Positions 15,286 to 23,302 of a DNA stretch of 34,064 nt are shown one piece after another (positions within the stretch are counted from its first letter, which is position 1; each line of letters opens with the position of its first letter). Source of the DNA: Spirochaetaceae bacterium (GTDB lineage Bacteria; Spirochaetota; Spirochaetia; SZUA-6; Bin103). The notes below the pieces were generated by a model. That model worked only from the letters and a program-made list of their open reading frames with translations. It made no database searches and had not been told where the DNA came from. A program made the position numbers and the translations under genes. The stretch spans positions 1 to 34,064 of the forward strand of contig JAPOQV010000386.1 in the NCBI GenBank assembly GCA_026710565.1, written 5' to 3'.

Positions 15286-15354
15286 ATGCCCAAGTCCTCA
15301 GGAGCCCAGGCTCCGGTCCAGGTGGGCTATAGGATGACGTTCCATAGCCCATGA
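15286..15354 (+). CDS. 22-codon micro-ORF bridging hicB and fic
   Basis: ATG 15286 follows the hicB stop by one base, and the TGA at 15352-15354 overlaps the fic ATG (ATGA). The peptide starts MPKSSGAQAPVQVG. Its exact fit between the two genes suggests a coupling or leader peptide, or the remnant of a small antitoxin. There is no good Shine-Dalgarno besides the hicB end. Chance is possible for so short a frame. Confidence 0.35.
   Translation: MPKSSGAQAPVQVGYRMTFHSP
15323..15351 (+). promoter_or_regulatory. Hairpin pairing with the fic start codon
   Basis: TGGGCTAT (15323-15330) pairs with ATAGCCCA (15344-15351), an 8-bp stem whose last base is the A of the fic ATG. The 13-base loop holds AGGA (15331-15334), the only Shine-Dalgarno-like element. 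In RNA the hairpin would hide the fic start unless ribosomes translating the micro-ORF open it. TATAGGATG occurs twice, 48 bases apart (15280 and 15328). Confidence 0.45.
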
Positions 15355-16463
15355 ACTGGATCTGGCAGCGGCCGGGCTGGCCGGACTTCGCCTGGAGTCA
15401 AGCCGAGCTGGAACCGCTCGAAGCCCGTTTTCGGGACGACGCCGGACGCCGGATCGGCTCATGGCACCGCCTCGGCGAGGACGAGCAGGTGGAACTGAGG
15501 ATCGCTTGGCTGAGCGACGAGGCGGCGGAGACGTCCGCAATCGAAGGCGAGCTTCTGGACCGGGACTCGGTGCAATCGTCGATTCGCCGCCAGTTCGGCC
15601 TCGCCCATGACCAGCGTCCTGCGTCACCCGCGGAAGCCGGCGTCGCCGAGATGATGGTCTCGGTGTATCGGGAGTTCTATCGCCCCCTGGACCACCGGAC
15701 GCTGTGGGACTGGCACCGAATGCTGATGCGGGAACGACGCAGGCTCAACGTCATCGGAGGCTACCGCCGCCACGCCGAGCCGATGCAAGTGGTCTCCGGT
15801 CCCGATTATCGCCCGACCGTCCACTACGTGGCCCCGCCTTCCGGCCGGATGACGATGGAGATGGACCGCTTCATCGCGTGGTACGAGGAAGCGAGCGCGG
15901 GTGGTGACCGGCTGGCGCCGCTGACATGTGCCGGCGTAGCCCATCTTCACTTCGTCTTCATCCACCCATTCGAAGACGGCAACGGCCGTATCGGGCGCGC
16001 TCTCGCCGAGAAGGCGCTGGCGCGAGCGCTCGGACAACCGAGCCTGATCGCGCTTGCGCGTACCATCTTCCGCAGTCGCAGGGCGTACTACGATGCGCTC
16101 AAGGCCGCCAACGGTTCGCTCGACATCACGGAGTGGCTGGTGTGGTTCGCCGGGATTGTGCTCGACGCCCAGACCTGGAGTGAACGCCGGCTGATTCGGA
16201 CCATGGAGCAGACCCGAATGTTCGATCGACTGCGCGGCCGGTTGAATCCGCGGCAGGAGAAGGCGCTGTCGCGACTGTTCCGCGCCGAGCCGGATGGATT
16301 TGAGGGTGGGCTCAGCGCGGACAACTATCGCCGCATCACCGGAGCAGCCGCCTCCACGGCGACGCGGGATCTGGCGGATCTGGTGTCCAAGGGCGCGTTA
16401 CGGCGTAAGGGGGCTCGCCGCTACACCCGCTATTGGCTCGACCTCCCCCCGTTTGGCGAGTAG
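15351..16463 (+). CDS. Fic-family AMP-transferase with N-terminal inhibitory helix (DUF4172)
   Basis: 370 residues. Fic proteins transfer AMP or another nucleotide moiety onto protein hydroxyls. The catalytic loop HPFEDGNGRIGR is complete (His205 to Arg216). A typical N-terminal DUF4172-like region starts MNWIWQRPGWPDF. Residues 61-66 TSAIEG match the autoinhibitory motif (S/T)xxxE(G/N), so this is a class II, self-inhibited Fic in which Glu65 would block ATP. The C-terminal third (about 290-370) is a winged-helix-like region, NYRRITGAAASTATRDLADL, likely to bind DNA or protein. No anti-Fic partner is needed because inhibition is internal. Its start lies in a hairpin and is coupled to the micro-ORF. 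Confidence 0.9.
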   Translation: MNWIWQRPGWPDFAWSQAELEPLEARFRDDAGRRIGSWHRLGEDEQVELRIAWLSDEAAETSAIEGELLDRDSVQSSIRRQFGLAHDQRPASPAEAGVAEMMVSVYREFYRPLDHRTLWDWHRMLMRERRRLNVIGGYRRHAEPMQVVSGPDYRPTVHYVAPPSGRMTMEMDRFIAWYEEASAGGDRLAPLTCAGVAHLHFVFIHPFEDGNGRIGRALAEKALARALGQPSLIALARTIFRSRRAYYDALKAANGSLDITEWLVWFAGIVLDAQTWSERRLIRTMEQTRMFDRLRGRLNPRQEKALSRLFRAEPDGFEGGLSADNYRRITGAAASTATRDLADLVSKGALRRKGARRYTRYWLDLPPFGE

Positions 16464-16489
16464 CGTTCCGGCGATCTGGAACCAACGAG

Positions 16490-17012
16490 ATGGACGACGA
16501 ACGCCTCCTGACGAATCGCAGGAACTGGAACGAGCGGACGCCGGTCCACGCGGCGACCGAGTTCTACGACGTCGAGGGCTTCAAGGCAGGCCGGATGACG
16601 CTTGACGACGTGGAACGACGTGAGGTCGGCGACGTCGACGGAAAGACACTGCTCCACCTCCAGTGTCACTTCGGCCTGGACACGATGTCATGGGCGCGTC
16701 TGGGCGCGATGGCCACCGGCGTCGACTTCTCCGACGCCGCGATCGATCTGGCGAGGTCGCTGAACGATGAGCTGGAGCTGCACACGCGTTTCATCCATTC
16801 CGACGTGTACGACCTGCCGGACGTGCTCGATGAGGAGTTCGACATCGTGTTCACGTCGTACGGAGTCCTGGTGTGGCTTCCGCATCTGGACAGATGGGCA
16901 TCGGTGATCCACCGCATGCTCAGACCGGGCGGAACATTCCACATCGTGATGGCGGTTCCCGAACCTCGGCGAGTCGTTGCCGCACATGTACTCCATCAGA
17001 GCGACCAGGTAA
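16490..17012 (+). pseudogene. Class I SAM-dependent methyltransferase with internal deletion
   Basis: Residues 1-152 are a normal class I methyltransferase start: NRRNWNERTPVH, the SAM motif LLHLQCHFGLDTMSWARLGA, GVDFSDAAIDLA, then FDIVFTSYGVLVWLP and MLRPGGTFHIV. The sequence then changes frame. In the +1 frame it ends WRFPNLGESLPHMYSIRATR followed by TAA (17010-17012), which is the usual C-terminus of this family (…WW.LP…LPLMFSLKA.R). About 100 residues between are missing, so a deletion joined the two parts out of frame near 16955. The original frame runs on to 17089 as unrelated sequence. The product is probably inactive. Confidence 0.7.
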
Positions 17013-17056
17013 ACCCATCGCACCCGATGAAGTCGCGTAGCATCCGCCGCCTTCAT

Positions 17057-17112
17057 GTTCTCCTCACGGCAAGGAGAATACTCGCCTGATCTCTCCCTTG
17101 TGGAAGGAGAAC
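17057..17112. repeat. Inverted/direct AGGAGAA repeats between convergent genes
   Basis: TTCTCCT (17058-17064) pairs with AGGAGAA (17072-17078) over a 7-base loop. A second copy, AGGAGAAC at 17105-17112, could pair with the same left arm. They lie between the methyltransferase remnant and the end of the convergent dehalogenase gene. They may act as a bidirectional transcription-stop structure, although no T-run is present. Confidence 0.3.
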
Positions 17113-17127
17113 TGAATCTGTGCCGGA

Positions 17128-17865
17128 CTACGCCCCCAGCACGTCGGCGAGCGCCTCGCAATCGGCGACGGTCAGGTCGTGCGGCTCGGCCGGCACCTCG
17201 GCGCTGCCGTTCGGGCCCCATTCGGCCGGCCGCGGCAGGAAGGCCGTGCGGAAGCCGGCGGCCCGTGCTCCGCGCAGGTCGTCGTCGTGGGCGGCGACCA
17301 TGAGGATGCGCTCCGGTGGCAGGTTCAGCCGCGACGCGGCCGTGGTGTAGACCGCGGGCATCGGCTTGTAGGTGCGCGCGTGCTCGGCCGACAGGACGTG
17401 GTCGAAGGCGAGGTCGTTGTAGCGCGCCAGATCCTCCAGCAGCGAGACGTTGCCGTTCGACAGCGCGCAGACCTTGAATCGGCGTCGGAGCCGCTGCAGC
17501 CCGGCCTGCACGTCAGGCCATGCGGGCAGCCGGTGCCAGGCGTGGACGAACCAGTGCCGGTCGTCCGCATCGAGCTCCAGTCCGCGCTCGGCCAGAAGCT
17601 GGTCCAGGATCTCGCTGTGCAGCACGTCAATCGGCTCCCAGAGGCGCCGGCCGCTGCGCACCGGCTCCATCGCCGGCTCGTACCCGCCGCGCCACGCATC
17701 GGCCAGCCGGGCCCAGTCCGTGCCCTTGCCGATACGCCCGTGCAGCTCGCGGCCGGCGTCGATCACGCCGCTCCGCCAGTCGACGATCGTTCCGAAGATG
17801 TCGAAGGTGAGCGCCTCGACCGACTCGGGTGCCAGCGTGCCGCCTCCGTTGTCGCGCTGGGCCAT
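17128..17865 (-). CDS. Haloacid dehalogenase, type II (HAD superfamily)
   Basis: 245 residues. HAD-fold hydrolase: motif I LTFDIFGTIVDWR (nucleophile Asp22, with Arg31 as in L-2-haloacid dehalogenases), ALSNGN (Ser136, Asn137), the Lys of TYKPMP (Lys167) and MVAAHDDDLRGA as the acidic motif. This set is that of the type II dehalogenases, which hydrolyse L-2-haloacids. Many relatives act on other small substrates. The start ATG 17865 lies 8 bases after a TATGAT box, so the transcript is probably leaderless. It diverges from the glycosidase-like gene with only 31 bases between the start codons. Confidence 0.88.
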   Translation of the reverse strand: MAQRDNGGGTLAPESVEALTFDIFGTIVDWRSGVIDAGRELHGRIGKGTDWARLADAWRGGYEPAMEPVRSGRRLWEPIDVLHSEILDQLLAERGLELDADDRHWFVHAWHRLPAWPDVQAGLQRLRRRFKVCALSNGNVSLLEDLARYNDLAFDHVLSAEHARTYKPMPAVYTTAASRLNLPPERILMVAAHDDDLRGARAAGFRTAFLPRPAEWGPNGSAEVPAEPHDLTVADCEALADVLGA

Positions 17866-17873
17866 GGCGACGC

Positions 17874-17879
17874 ATCATA
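17874..17879 (-). promoter_or_regulatory. -10 box of the dehalogenase gene, probably leaderless
   Basis: On the minus strand TATGAT (five of six to consensus) is followed by exactly 8 bases and the ATG at 17865. The -35 would fall inside the start of the divergent gene and is poor. The spacing is identical to the merR and dehydrogenase promoters. Confidence 0.45.
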
Positions 17880-17896
17880 TCCGTCCGGAGGAGCCG

Positions 17897-19429
17897 ATGC
17901 CGAACGCCCGTGACGCCGACCTGCCCGCCCGCATCGACCGCGCCATGGCCTACGTCTCCCGCTGGTGCGAGCGCCGCCTTGCCGAGGGCGTGCTGGACCC
18001 GCACAACTACGGCCGGGCCGTGGACGCGCTGCTGAAGGGAGCCGCGGCGAGCGGCACTCCGGCGCCGGAGTCGGTCGTCGACGGCCTGCGCACCGTGCTG
18101 CTGGACCTGACCGACAATCCGCTCGGGTTCCCGCGGGTCGACGGGCAGACCGGCCCGCACGACCTGCGCGAGATCGTGCAGGCGTTCACGGAGCTGGCGA
18201 CCGCTCGCGACGACCGCGCCGCCCGCGAGCAGCTTGGAAGGCTGCTCGACACCTGGATCCGTCTCACCACTCCGGACGGCACGTGGCGGGCCGACCTGAT
18301 CGCGGCCGAGCCCAGCCTGAGGCATCCGGGGTTCACCGACGAGTGCGACGGCATCGAGTCCCCGGCACCGCGCTCTCGGGCCCGTACCGTGATGGCCCTC
18401 ACCCACCTCTTCCGCCTTACCGGCGACCAGCGCGCCCTGGAGCTGGCCGACCGCTTCGTCCGGCTGGCTCGCACCACGTCGTTCACGGAGGACGGCCGCC
18501 TCACCGCGCAGGCCGGCATCCACACCCACTCGATCACCGGGACCGTGCACGGTCTGGCCGACTACGGGCTACTGGTCGGTGACCTGGACACCGTCGAGCA
18601 CGCCCGCCGCATCTTCGACGTGGGACTGGCGCCTACGCGCAGCAGCTTCGGCTGGTCGATCGAGAGCCTGGGCAACGAGCGCGTGCCCGGAAGGGGCGAG
18701 ATCAACAACACCGGCGACATGATCCAGACGGCGATTGTCCTGGGACTGTCCGGCCGGCCGGAGTACTTCGGCGTCGCCGAGCGGATGATCCGCAGCCACG
18801 TGCTCCCGAGCCAATGGCTGGCCGGCCAGGAGATGCTGAGCCCGGAGGACGCCCCCGACTACGCGGTGACCGAGTTTCCCCCGGACGCCGACGGCGGCTG
18901 GGGGTTCCCCAGCCCCTCCGACCGCCACGTCCCCGACCCGCTGGGCGTTGCCACCAGCGTCCTGGACATCGTCCAGGGCGGCATCCAGTGCCTGTGGGCG
19001 ACGCTCCGCCACGGTTCGACACGCCACGGTTCGGACACGCGGCTGAACCTGCTGTTCTCCACGGACCGCAGCGCAGCCAGGACGATCAGCTCTCTGCCCG
19101 CTGCCGGCGACGTGACCGTCACCATGCCAGCCACCGGCAGCCTCTGGGTGCGCAAGCCCGGATGGCTGCCCTGGGCGGAGCTCACCCTTGGCCGCGCCGG
19201 CAAGGGCGGAAACGGGCTCGGCTGCAGGCGTATCGAGCCGTGGGCGGTGACCGATCCGCTGCCGGCCGGAACCGAGGTGCAGGTGCGCTTTACGCCGGTG
19301 CGCCGCTCCGAGGAGGAGTGGGTGTACTGGCAGCGGTACCGGATGATGTTCGAAGGCGACACGCTGGTCGAGATGAGCCCCCGCGGCCGCTACGCGCCGA
19401 TGTTCGCCGATCTTGCCTCTGGCGCGTGA
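17897..19429 (+). CDS. Putative six-hairpin (alpha/alpha toroid) glycosidase-like protein
   Basis: 510 residues from ATG 17897, with GGAGG at 17887-17891. The longer open frame from 17450 is antisense of the dehalogenase. The first 370 residues are helical repeats in pairs (RTVMALTHLFRLTGDQRALE, GDMIQTAIVLGLSGRPEYFG), as in six-hairpin glycosidases. The conserved-looking GRGEINNTGDMIQ is near 266-277. The last 130 residues are a beta-sandwich (VTMPATGSLWVRKPGWLPW), reminiscent of GH127/DUF1680 enzymes. No signal peptide. A family and substrate cannot be given from sequence by eye. Its stop and that of the next, convergent gene abut in a single TGATCA. Confidence 0.6.
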   Translation: MPNARDADLPARIDRAMAYVSRWCERRLAEGVLDPHNYGRAVDALLKGAAASGTPAPESVVDGLRTVLLDLTDNPLGFPRVDGQTGPHDLREIVQAFTELATARDDRAAREQLGRLLDTWIRLTTPDGTWRADLIAAEPSLRHPGFTDECDGIESPAPRSRARTVMALTHLFRLTGDQRALELADRFVRLARTTSFTEDGRLTAQAGIHTHSITGTVHGLADYGLLVGDLDTVEHARRIFDVGLAPTRSSFGWSIESLGNERVPGRGEINNTGDMIQTAIVLGLSGRPEYFGVAERMIRSHVLPSQWLAGQEMLSPEDAPDYAVTEFPPDADGGWGFPSPSDRHVPDPLGVATSVLDIVQGGIQCLWATLRHGSTRHGSDTRLNLLFSTDRSAARTISSLPAAGDVTVTMPATGSLWVRKPGWLPWAELTLGRAGKGGNGLGCRRIEPWAVTDPLPAGTEVQVRFTPVRRSEEEWVYWQRYRMMFEGDTLVEMSPRGRYAPMFADLASGA

Positions 19430-20605
19430 TCAGCCGGGCGGCCGCTTACGCCAGACTTTCCGGTAGCCCGCCACGATGAGATCACCGACCAACGGGATGA
19501 CAGCGGCCGCACGGTCGTCTCCGGCGTTCCCCAGGAGGCGCTCCCAGACCGGCTCACCGACGGCGGTCAATCGCATCAATTGCACATCGTGCTTGCCGGC
19601 GCCGGCCGACCTGGTTGCGCCGGCAACTGCCAGGTGCTGCTCCGGCCAGACTGCCACGGCGGCAGCCTCGTCGTGCTCGGATCCGCCGTAGGTTCGATAC
19701 CACACCAGCTTCAGCGTCGGATCCAGGCGCACGATCAGCGCGTCCATGTCCCCGGTGTGGCCAACGCACCAACCGACAGCCACCACGCCACCGTCATCGG
19801 CCACCGTGAGGTCGTCGAACGCGCTCGTCTCACACGGGAGCGAAGGAGTCATGTCATGCCACGTGCCGGCCCCGTCCCGGAAGTCCAGCCAGCCGCGTCC
19901 GCGATCCGCTCCGGCGACGATCATCCCATCCGGTCGCACGGCAATCGCGGTGGGGCCGATCCGATCCGGCAATCGGTCTCGCGCAAGGATCCCCAGGGTC
20001 GCGTCCACCTGCGCAAGCCAACCGTGGGAACGGCCTCCAGGTTCACCCCGGACTCCAGCGACGAGCGCGCCGCCCTCCGCGGCGGCAAGAGCGACGACGC
20101 TGTCGAAACCACCTGATGCAAGGGAGCGCTCGGCCAACACGGTTCCCGACGCGTCGACTACGAGCAGCCAGGCAACGGTTCCCCCGGCAGCCACCGTGCG
20201 GAATCCGCCAAGCAGGAACCCCGTCGGCACGACGGCGATCGCCGTCAGCACTTCCGTCCCGCCCCGATCGTAGGACACCTCCCACAGCGTCATCCCGGAC
20301 GCATCCAGCATCGCTGCCCATCCGTCCAGCCCGCGGTCAGGGTCCTCGACCTGGCCCGCCGCCAGGATCATCCCGTCTTCGGTTGCGGCGAGCGCCCGGA
20401 CGGCGTCGGCACCCATGCCGCCGAAGCGGGCCGTCCATACGGTGCGCCCTGTGTCGTCGATGCGGGCGGCCCACCCATCGTAGCTGCCCGGGCGCTCGAC
20501 GCCTGACGGCATCGCGGGGACGGACTGCGCCCCCAGCCGCAACACGCCCAGCGCCGCGAACAGAAGAGTCAGGATGGTTCGTGCATGCCGGCAGAGCAGC
20601 GGCAA
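19430..20605 (-). CDS. Secreted beta-propeller repeat protein
   Basis: 391 residues. A signal peptide (ILTLLFAALGVLRLGA, cut near residue 26) leads into about seven repeats of 45-55 residues with the pattern D-x-W-x-x-x-L/I-D-x-x-G-x-x-x-W-x-x-x-x-G-G, e.g. YDGWAARIDDTGRTVW, LDGWAAMLDASGMTLW and HDVQLMRLTAVGEPVW. This resembles SBBP/delta-60-type repeats that form beta-propellers. It is exported and probably binds a ligand or surface rather than acting as an enzyme. It is the last gene of the sugar operon, 55 bases after the solute-binding protein, so it may help capture the substrate outside the cell or in the periplasm. Confidence 0.65.
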   Translation of the reverse strand: MPLLCRHARTILTLLFAALGVLRLGAQSVPAMPSGVERPGSYDGWAARIDDTGRTVWTARFGGMGADAVRALAATEDGMILAAGQVEDPDRGLDGWAAMLDASGMTLWEVSYDRGGTEVLTAIAVVPTGFLLGGFRTVAAGGTVAWLLVVDASGTVLAERSLASGGFDSVVALAAAEGGALVAGVRGEPGGRSHGWLAQVDATLGILARDRLPDRIGPTAIAVRPDGMIVAGADRGRGWLDFRDGAGTWHDMTPSLPCETSAFDDLTVADDGGVVAVGWCVGHTGDMDALIVRLDPTLKLVWYRTYGGSEHDEAAAVAVWPEQHLAVAGATRSAGAGKHDVQLMRLTAVGEPVWERLLGNAGDDRAAAVIPLVGDLIVAGYRKVWRKRPPG

Positions 20606-20660
20606 TCGGGAAGATCCCCGTGCCGCTGCTCCGCCGTACCGGTCGCTCAGGACTCGGCTC

Positions 20661-22322
20661 TTATCCCTGCCTACCCAGCGCGTCGTTGTAGATCTGGACC
20701 AGCTCGTCCACGCCGAGGTCGCGGAGCTGGCTCACGAAGGCGTCCCAGTTGCTCATGGGCTCCTGGCCGGTGGTGAACTTCACGACCATCTCGTCCGAGA
20801 GCGTGTCGATCGCGGTCTCCAGCACCTTTCTCCGGTCCAACTCGTCATCCGTGAAGGTGAGTTGCGGCGCGGGATCGGCGATGACGCCGGCCGAGGACAG
20901 CCACTCACCGTCCGCAAATCTGACTGGCGCCGCCTCGTAGAAGGTCGGCACCGACGTGCTCTCCGGCCACACGAAGTTGTTGAAGTTGCGGAATGCCCGC
21001 CAGATGTTCTTGAACTCCTTGCTCAGGATCACCCACGGCTCCGGAGCCTGGAAGTTCGCCGGATCGTCGATCGTCATCTCCGCGGCAAAGTCCTTCGCCT
21101 CACCCGTATCGGGGTTGTACGCCCGGGTGCCGGTGAACAGACCGGGAGCCGGCCAGATGCGCATTCCCTGGTCGTCTCTGACGTAGCTGTAGTTCTCCTT
21201 GCCCATGGCCATGGCGTAGATGCCCTCGTCGGAGAGCCCCCAGTCGATCATGCGCAGGATGTTATTCAGATACTCCGTCTTTGCCGAGACCAGCCACAAC
21301 TGCTGGGTGTCAACGTTGTTGCCCGCCCGGCTGGCGTAATAGCGCTCACCGTCGACCATCGGCGGCAGGATCGCCACGAAGGGATGATCGGTCATCTCCA
21401 GTTGATCCTTGCCCTCGCGATCGCCCCAGAAGTAGCCGTTCCAGATGTTGTCGACCCAGAAGTGCACCCGCTCCTGCCGGCTCAGCCCTTCCATGACCTC
21501 GTCCGGCATCGACCAGACGTCCGGGTGGATGAGGCCGTCCTCGTATGCCTGGCGCACGAAGTCGACCATCAGCCGGAACCGCGGGCTCAGCGGGCCGTAC
21601 TGATACGCTCCGTCGCGGTCGTCGTAGTACATGTTCTGTCGGACGCCCCACATCATGCCGATGGTGTCGACGAAGCGGCCGGGATGACGGGCGGTCCAGG
21701 GGAAGTTCTCCTCGCCCTTCATCTCCATGTCGTACTGCTTGATCACCGACAGCGCGTCAGAGAGGTCGTCCATGGTCTGGATGTCCTCGCGCGGATCGAT
21801 CCCCTTTTCCTCGAGGATGTGTCCGCGGATCGCCGGCGCGCTGCCGAACGGCACGAAGTCGTAGATGTAGGCGACGCCGTACTGGTTTCCGTCTGGCGAC
21901 TTCATGACGCTCTCGTACTCCGGGTACTTGGTCATGAAGCGCATCAGGTTCGGCAACGCGTCCAGATGTTCGTTGATCGGTACCAGCAGGCCCTTGGGGC
22001 CGATGTTGTCCGCGATGTCCTTGGGGCGCTCGACCCGGTCATGCCAGATGTCCGGCAGGTCTCCGGATGCGATCCATGCGTTGCGCTTCACGACGAAGTC
22101 CGCGCCGGGAATCGCCTGGTACTCGAAGATCACACCGCCCGCGTCAGCCAGTTGCTGCGACTGCCACAGGTCCGCGGACCAGTCGGTATCCGATTCGTCG
22201 TACACGACGATTCTGATCGTCGGCCTCTCGGACTCGGCGCCTTCCTCGTCGCCACTCGCCACGGCCCACGCCGCTGCAATCAGCAGCAGGGCCGGCACGA
22301 GCCACAGTGTCTTGTTCTTCAT
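20661..22322 (-). CDS. Extracellular solute-binding protein of a CUT1/Lpl-type sugar ABC importer
   Basis: 553 residues from ATG 22322, with AGGAGGG ending 4 bases before it; the GTG immediately upstream is less likely. The signal peptide (TLWLVPALLLIAAAWAVA, cut before SGDEEG) has no cysteine, so the protein is free in the periplasm, unlike the lipoprotein versions in Gram-positives. The long, aromatic-rich body (ASGDLPDIWHD, QYGVAYIYDF, GYFWGDREG) is that of the large YtcQ/LipO-type binding proteins that feed oligosaccharides to YteP/YtcP permeases. It lies 58 bases downstream of the permease genes. The substrate is probably the glycan handled by the operon's glycosidase-like enzymes. Confidence 0.9.
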   Translation of the reverse strand: MKNKTLWLVPALLLIAAAWAVASGDEEGAESERPTIRIVVYDESDTDWSADLWQSQQLADAGGVIFEYQAIPGADFVVKRNAWIASGDLPDIWHDRVERPKDIADNIGPKGLLVPINEHLDALPNLMRFMTKYPEYESVMKSPDGNQYGVAYIYDFVPFGSAPAIRGHILEEKGIDPREDIQTMDDLSDALSVIKQYDMEMKGEENFPWTARHPGRFVDTIGMMWGVRQNMYYDDRDGAYQYGPLSPRFRLMVDFVRQAYEDGLIHPDVWSMPDEVMEGLSRQERVHFWVDNIWNGYFWGDREGKDQLEMTDHPFVAILPPMVDGERYYASRAGNNVDTQQLWLVSAKTEYLNNILRMIDWGLSDEGIYAMAMGKENYSYVRDDQGMRIWPAPGLFTGTRAYNPDTGEAKDFAAEMTIDDPANFQAPEPWVILSKEFKNIWRAFRNFNNFVWPESTSVPTFYEAAPVRFADGEWLSSAGVIADPAPQLTFTDDELDRRKVLETAIDTLSDEMVVKFTTGQEPMSNWDAFVSQLRDLGVDELVQIYNDALGRQG

Positions 22323-22380
22323 CACACCCTCCTATGGTGCCATTACGAAGCCGCAACGCTCCGCGTCGCGGTCCATGCCA

Positions 22381-23283
22381 CTAACCCTTCAGTGATCCTA
22401 TAAGCACTCCTTTCACGAAGTGTTTCTGTACGAACGGGTACACGACGAGGATCGGGCCAACGGCCACGATGATCGTCGCCATCTGGATTTTCATGAACAG
22501 CCCCGGATCGCGCAGCTCGCCGACGTCCGCGGCGCCGGCGGCATCGACCCAACCCGACTGCACCTGCAGCGCGCCCTGGATGACGATCTTGCGCAGCACG
22601 ATGGAGAGCGGATACTTCTCCTGGTCGCTCAGGTAGAGCAGGGGAGAGAAGAAATTGTTCCACATCCCGACCGCGGCAAACAGGCCGATCGTCGCCAGGA
22701 TGGGCTTCGACAGCGGCAGGATGATGCTGAGCAGGATGCGCCAGTCGTTGGCTCCGTCGATGTACGCGGATTCCACCAGGGCTTCCGGCAGGCTCCGGAA
22801 GTAGGTGCGCGTGATGATGATGTACCACATGACCGGCAGCACCGGCAGCACCAGCGCCCAGACGGTATTCATCAGCCCGAGGTTCTGGATGAGCAGGAAC
22901 TGCGGAATCAGGCCGGCCGGCAGGAACATGGTGAGGACGAACACCACCGTGATGATGCCCTTTCCCTTCAGGCGGCGCTGTGCCAGCGGATAGGCTGTCA
23001 GCGTGACGAAGACCAGCGTGCAGAACGACGTCAACGCCGTGTAGTACACGGAGTTCAGGAACGCCCGCGGGATCTCGTCCGTGCTGAACACGATGCGGTA
23101 GGCCAGGAGATCGAAGCCGCGAGGAAAGAGCATCACCTCCTGTGCGGACACGCGATTCGGATCGCTCACGGAGATGGAGAAGACGTACACGAACGGGTAG
23201 ATCATCGCGAACATCAGCAGCACCGTGAACGCCACGTTCGCCGCATCGAAGACGTGCGACCCGGCGCTTCTCCGATATTCCAT
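22381..23283 (-). CDS. Carbohydrate ABC transporter permease (YtcP/LplC type)
   Basis: 300 residues with six predicted membrane helices (first VAFTVLLMFAMIYPFVYVFS, about 17-36). The EAA loop that contacts the ATPase is at about 167-190: PEALVESAYIDGANDWRILL. It ends FVQKHFVKGVLIGSLKG, the typical C-terminus of this CUT1 permease family. It pairs with the other permease, 19 bases upstream. Shared ATPases such as MsmX-type proteins usually energise these systems, and none is encoded here. Confidence 0.93.
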   Translation of the reverse strand: MEYRRSAGSHVFDAANVAFTVLLMFAMIYPFVYVFSISVSDPNRVSAQEVMLFPRGFDLLAYRIVFSTDEIPRAFLNSVYYTALTSFCTLVFVTLTAYPLAQRRLKGKGIITVVFVLTMFLPAGLIPQFLLIQNLGLMNTVWALVLPVLPVMWYIIITRTYFRSLPEALVESAYIDGANDWRILLSIILPLSKPILATIGLFAAVGMWNNFFSPLLYLSDQEKYPLSIVLRKIVIQGALQVQSGWVDAAGAADVGELRDPGLFMKIQMATIIVAVGPILVVYPFVQKHFVKGVLIGSLKG

Positions 23284-23302
23284 GCTTCCTATCAGGGCCG
23301 TA

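Noticed and set aside
20574..22403. 609-codon plus-strand frame across the solute-binding protein gene
   Set aside because: It is the antisense shadow of the binding protein, which has a signal peptide, a ribosome site and clear family motifs.
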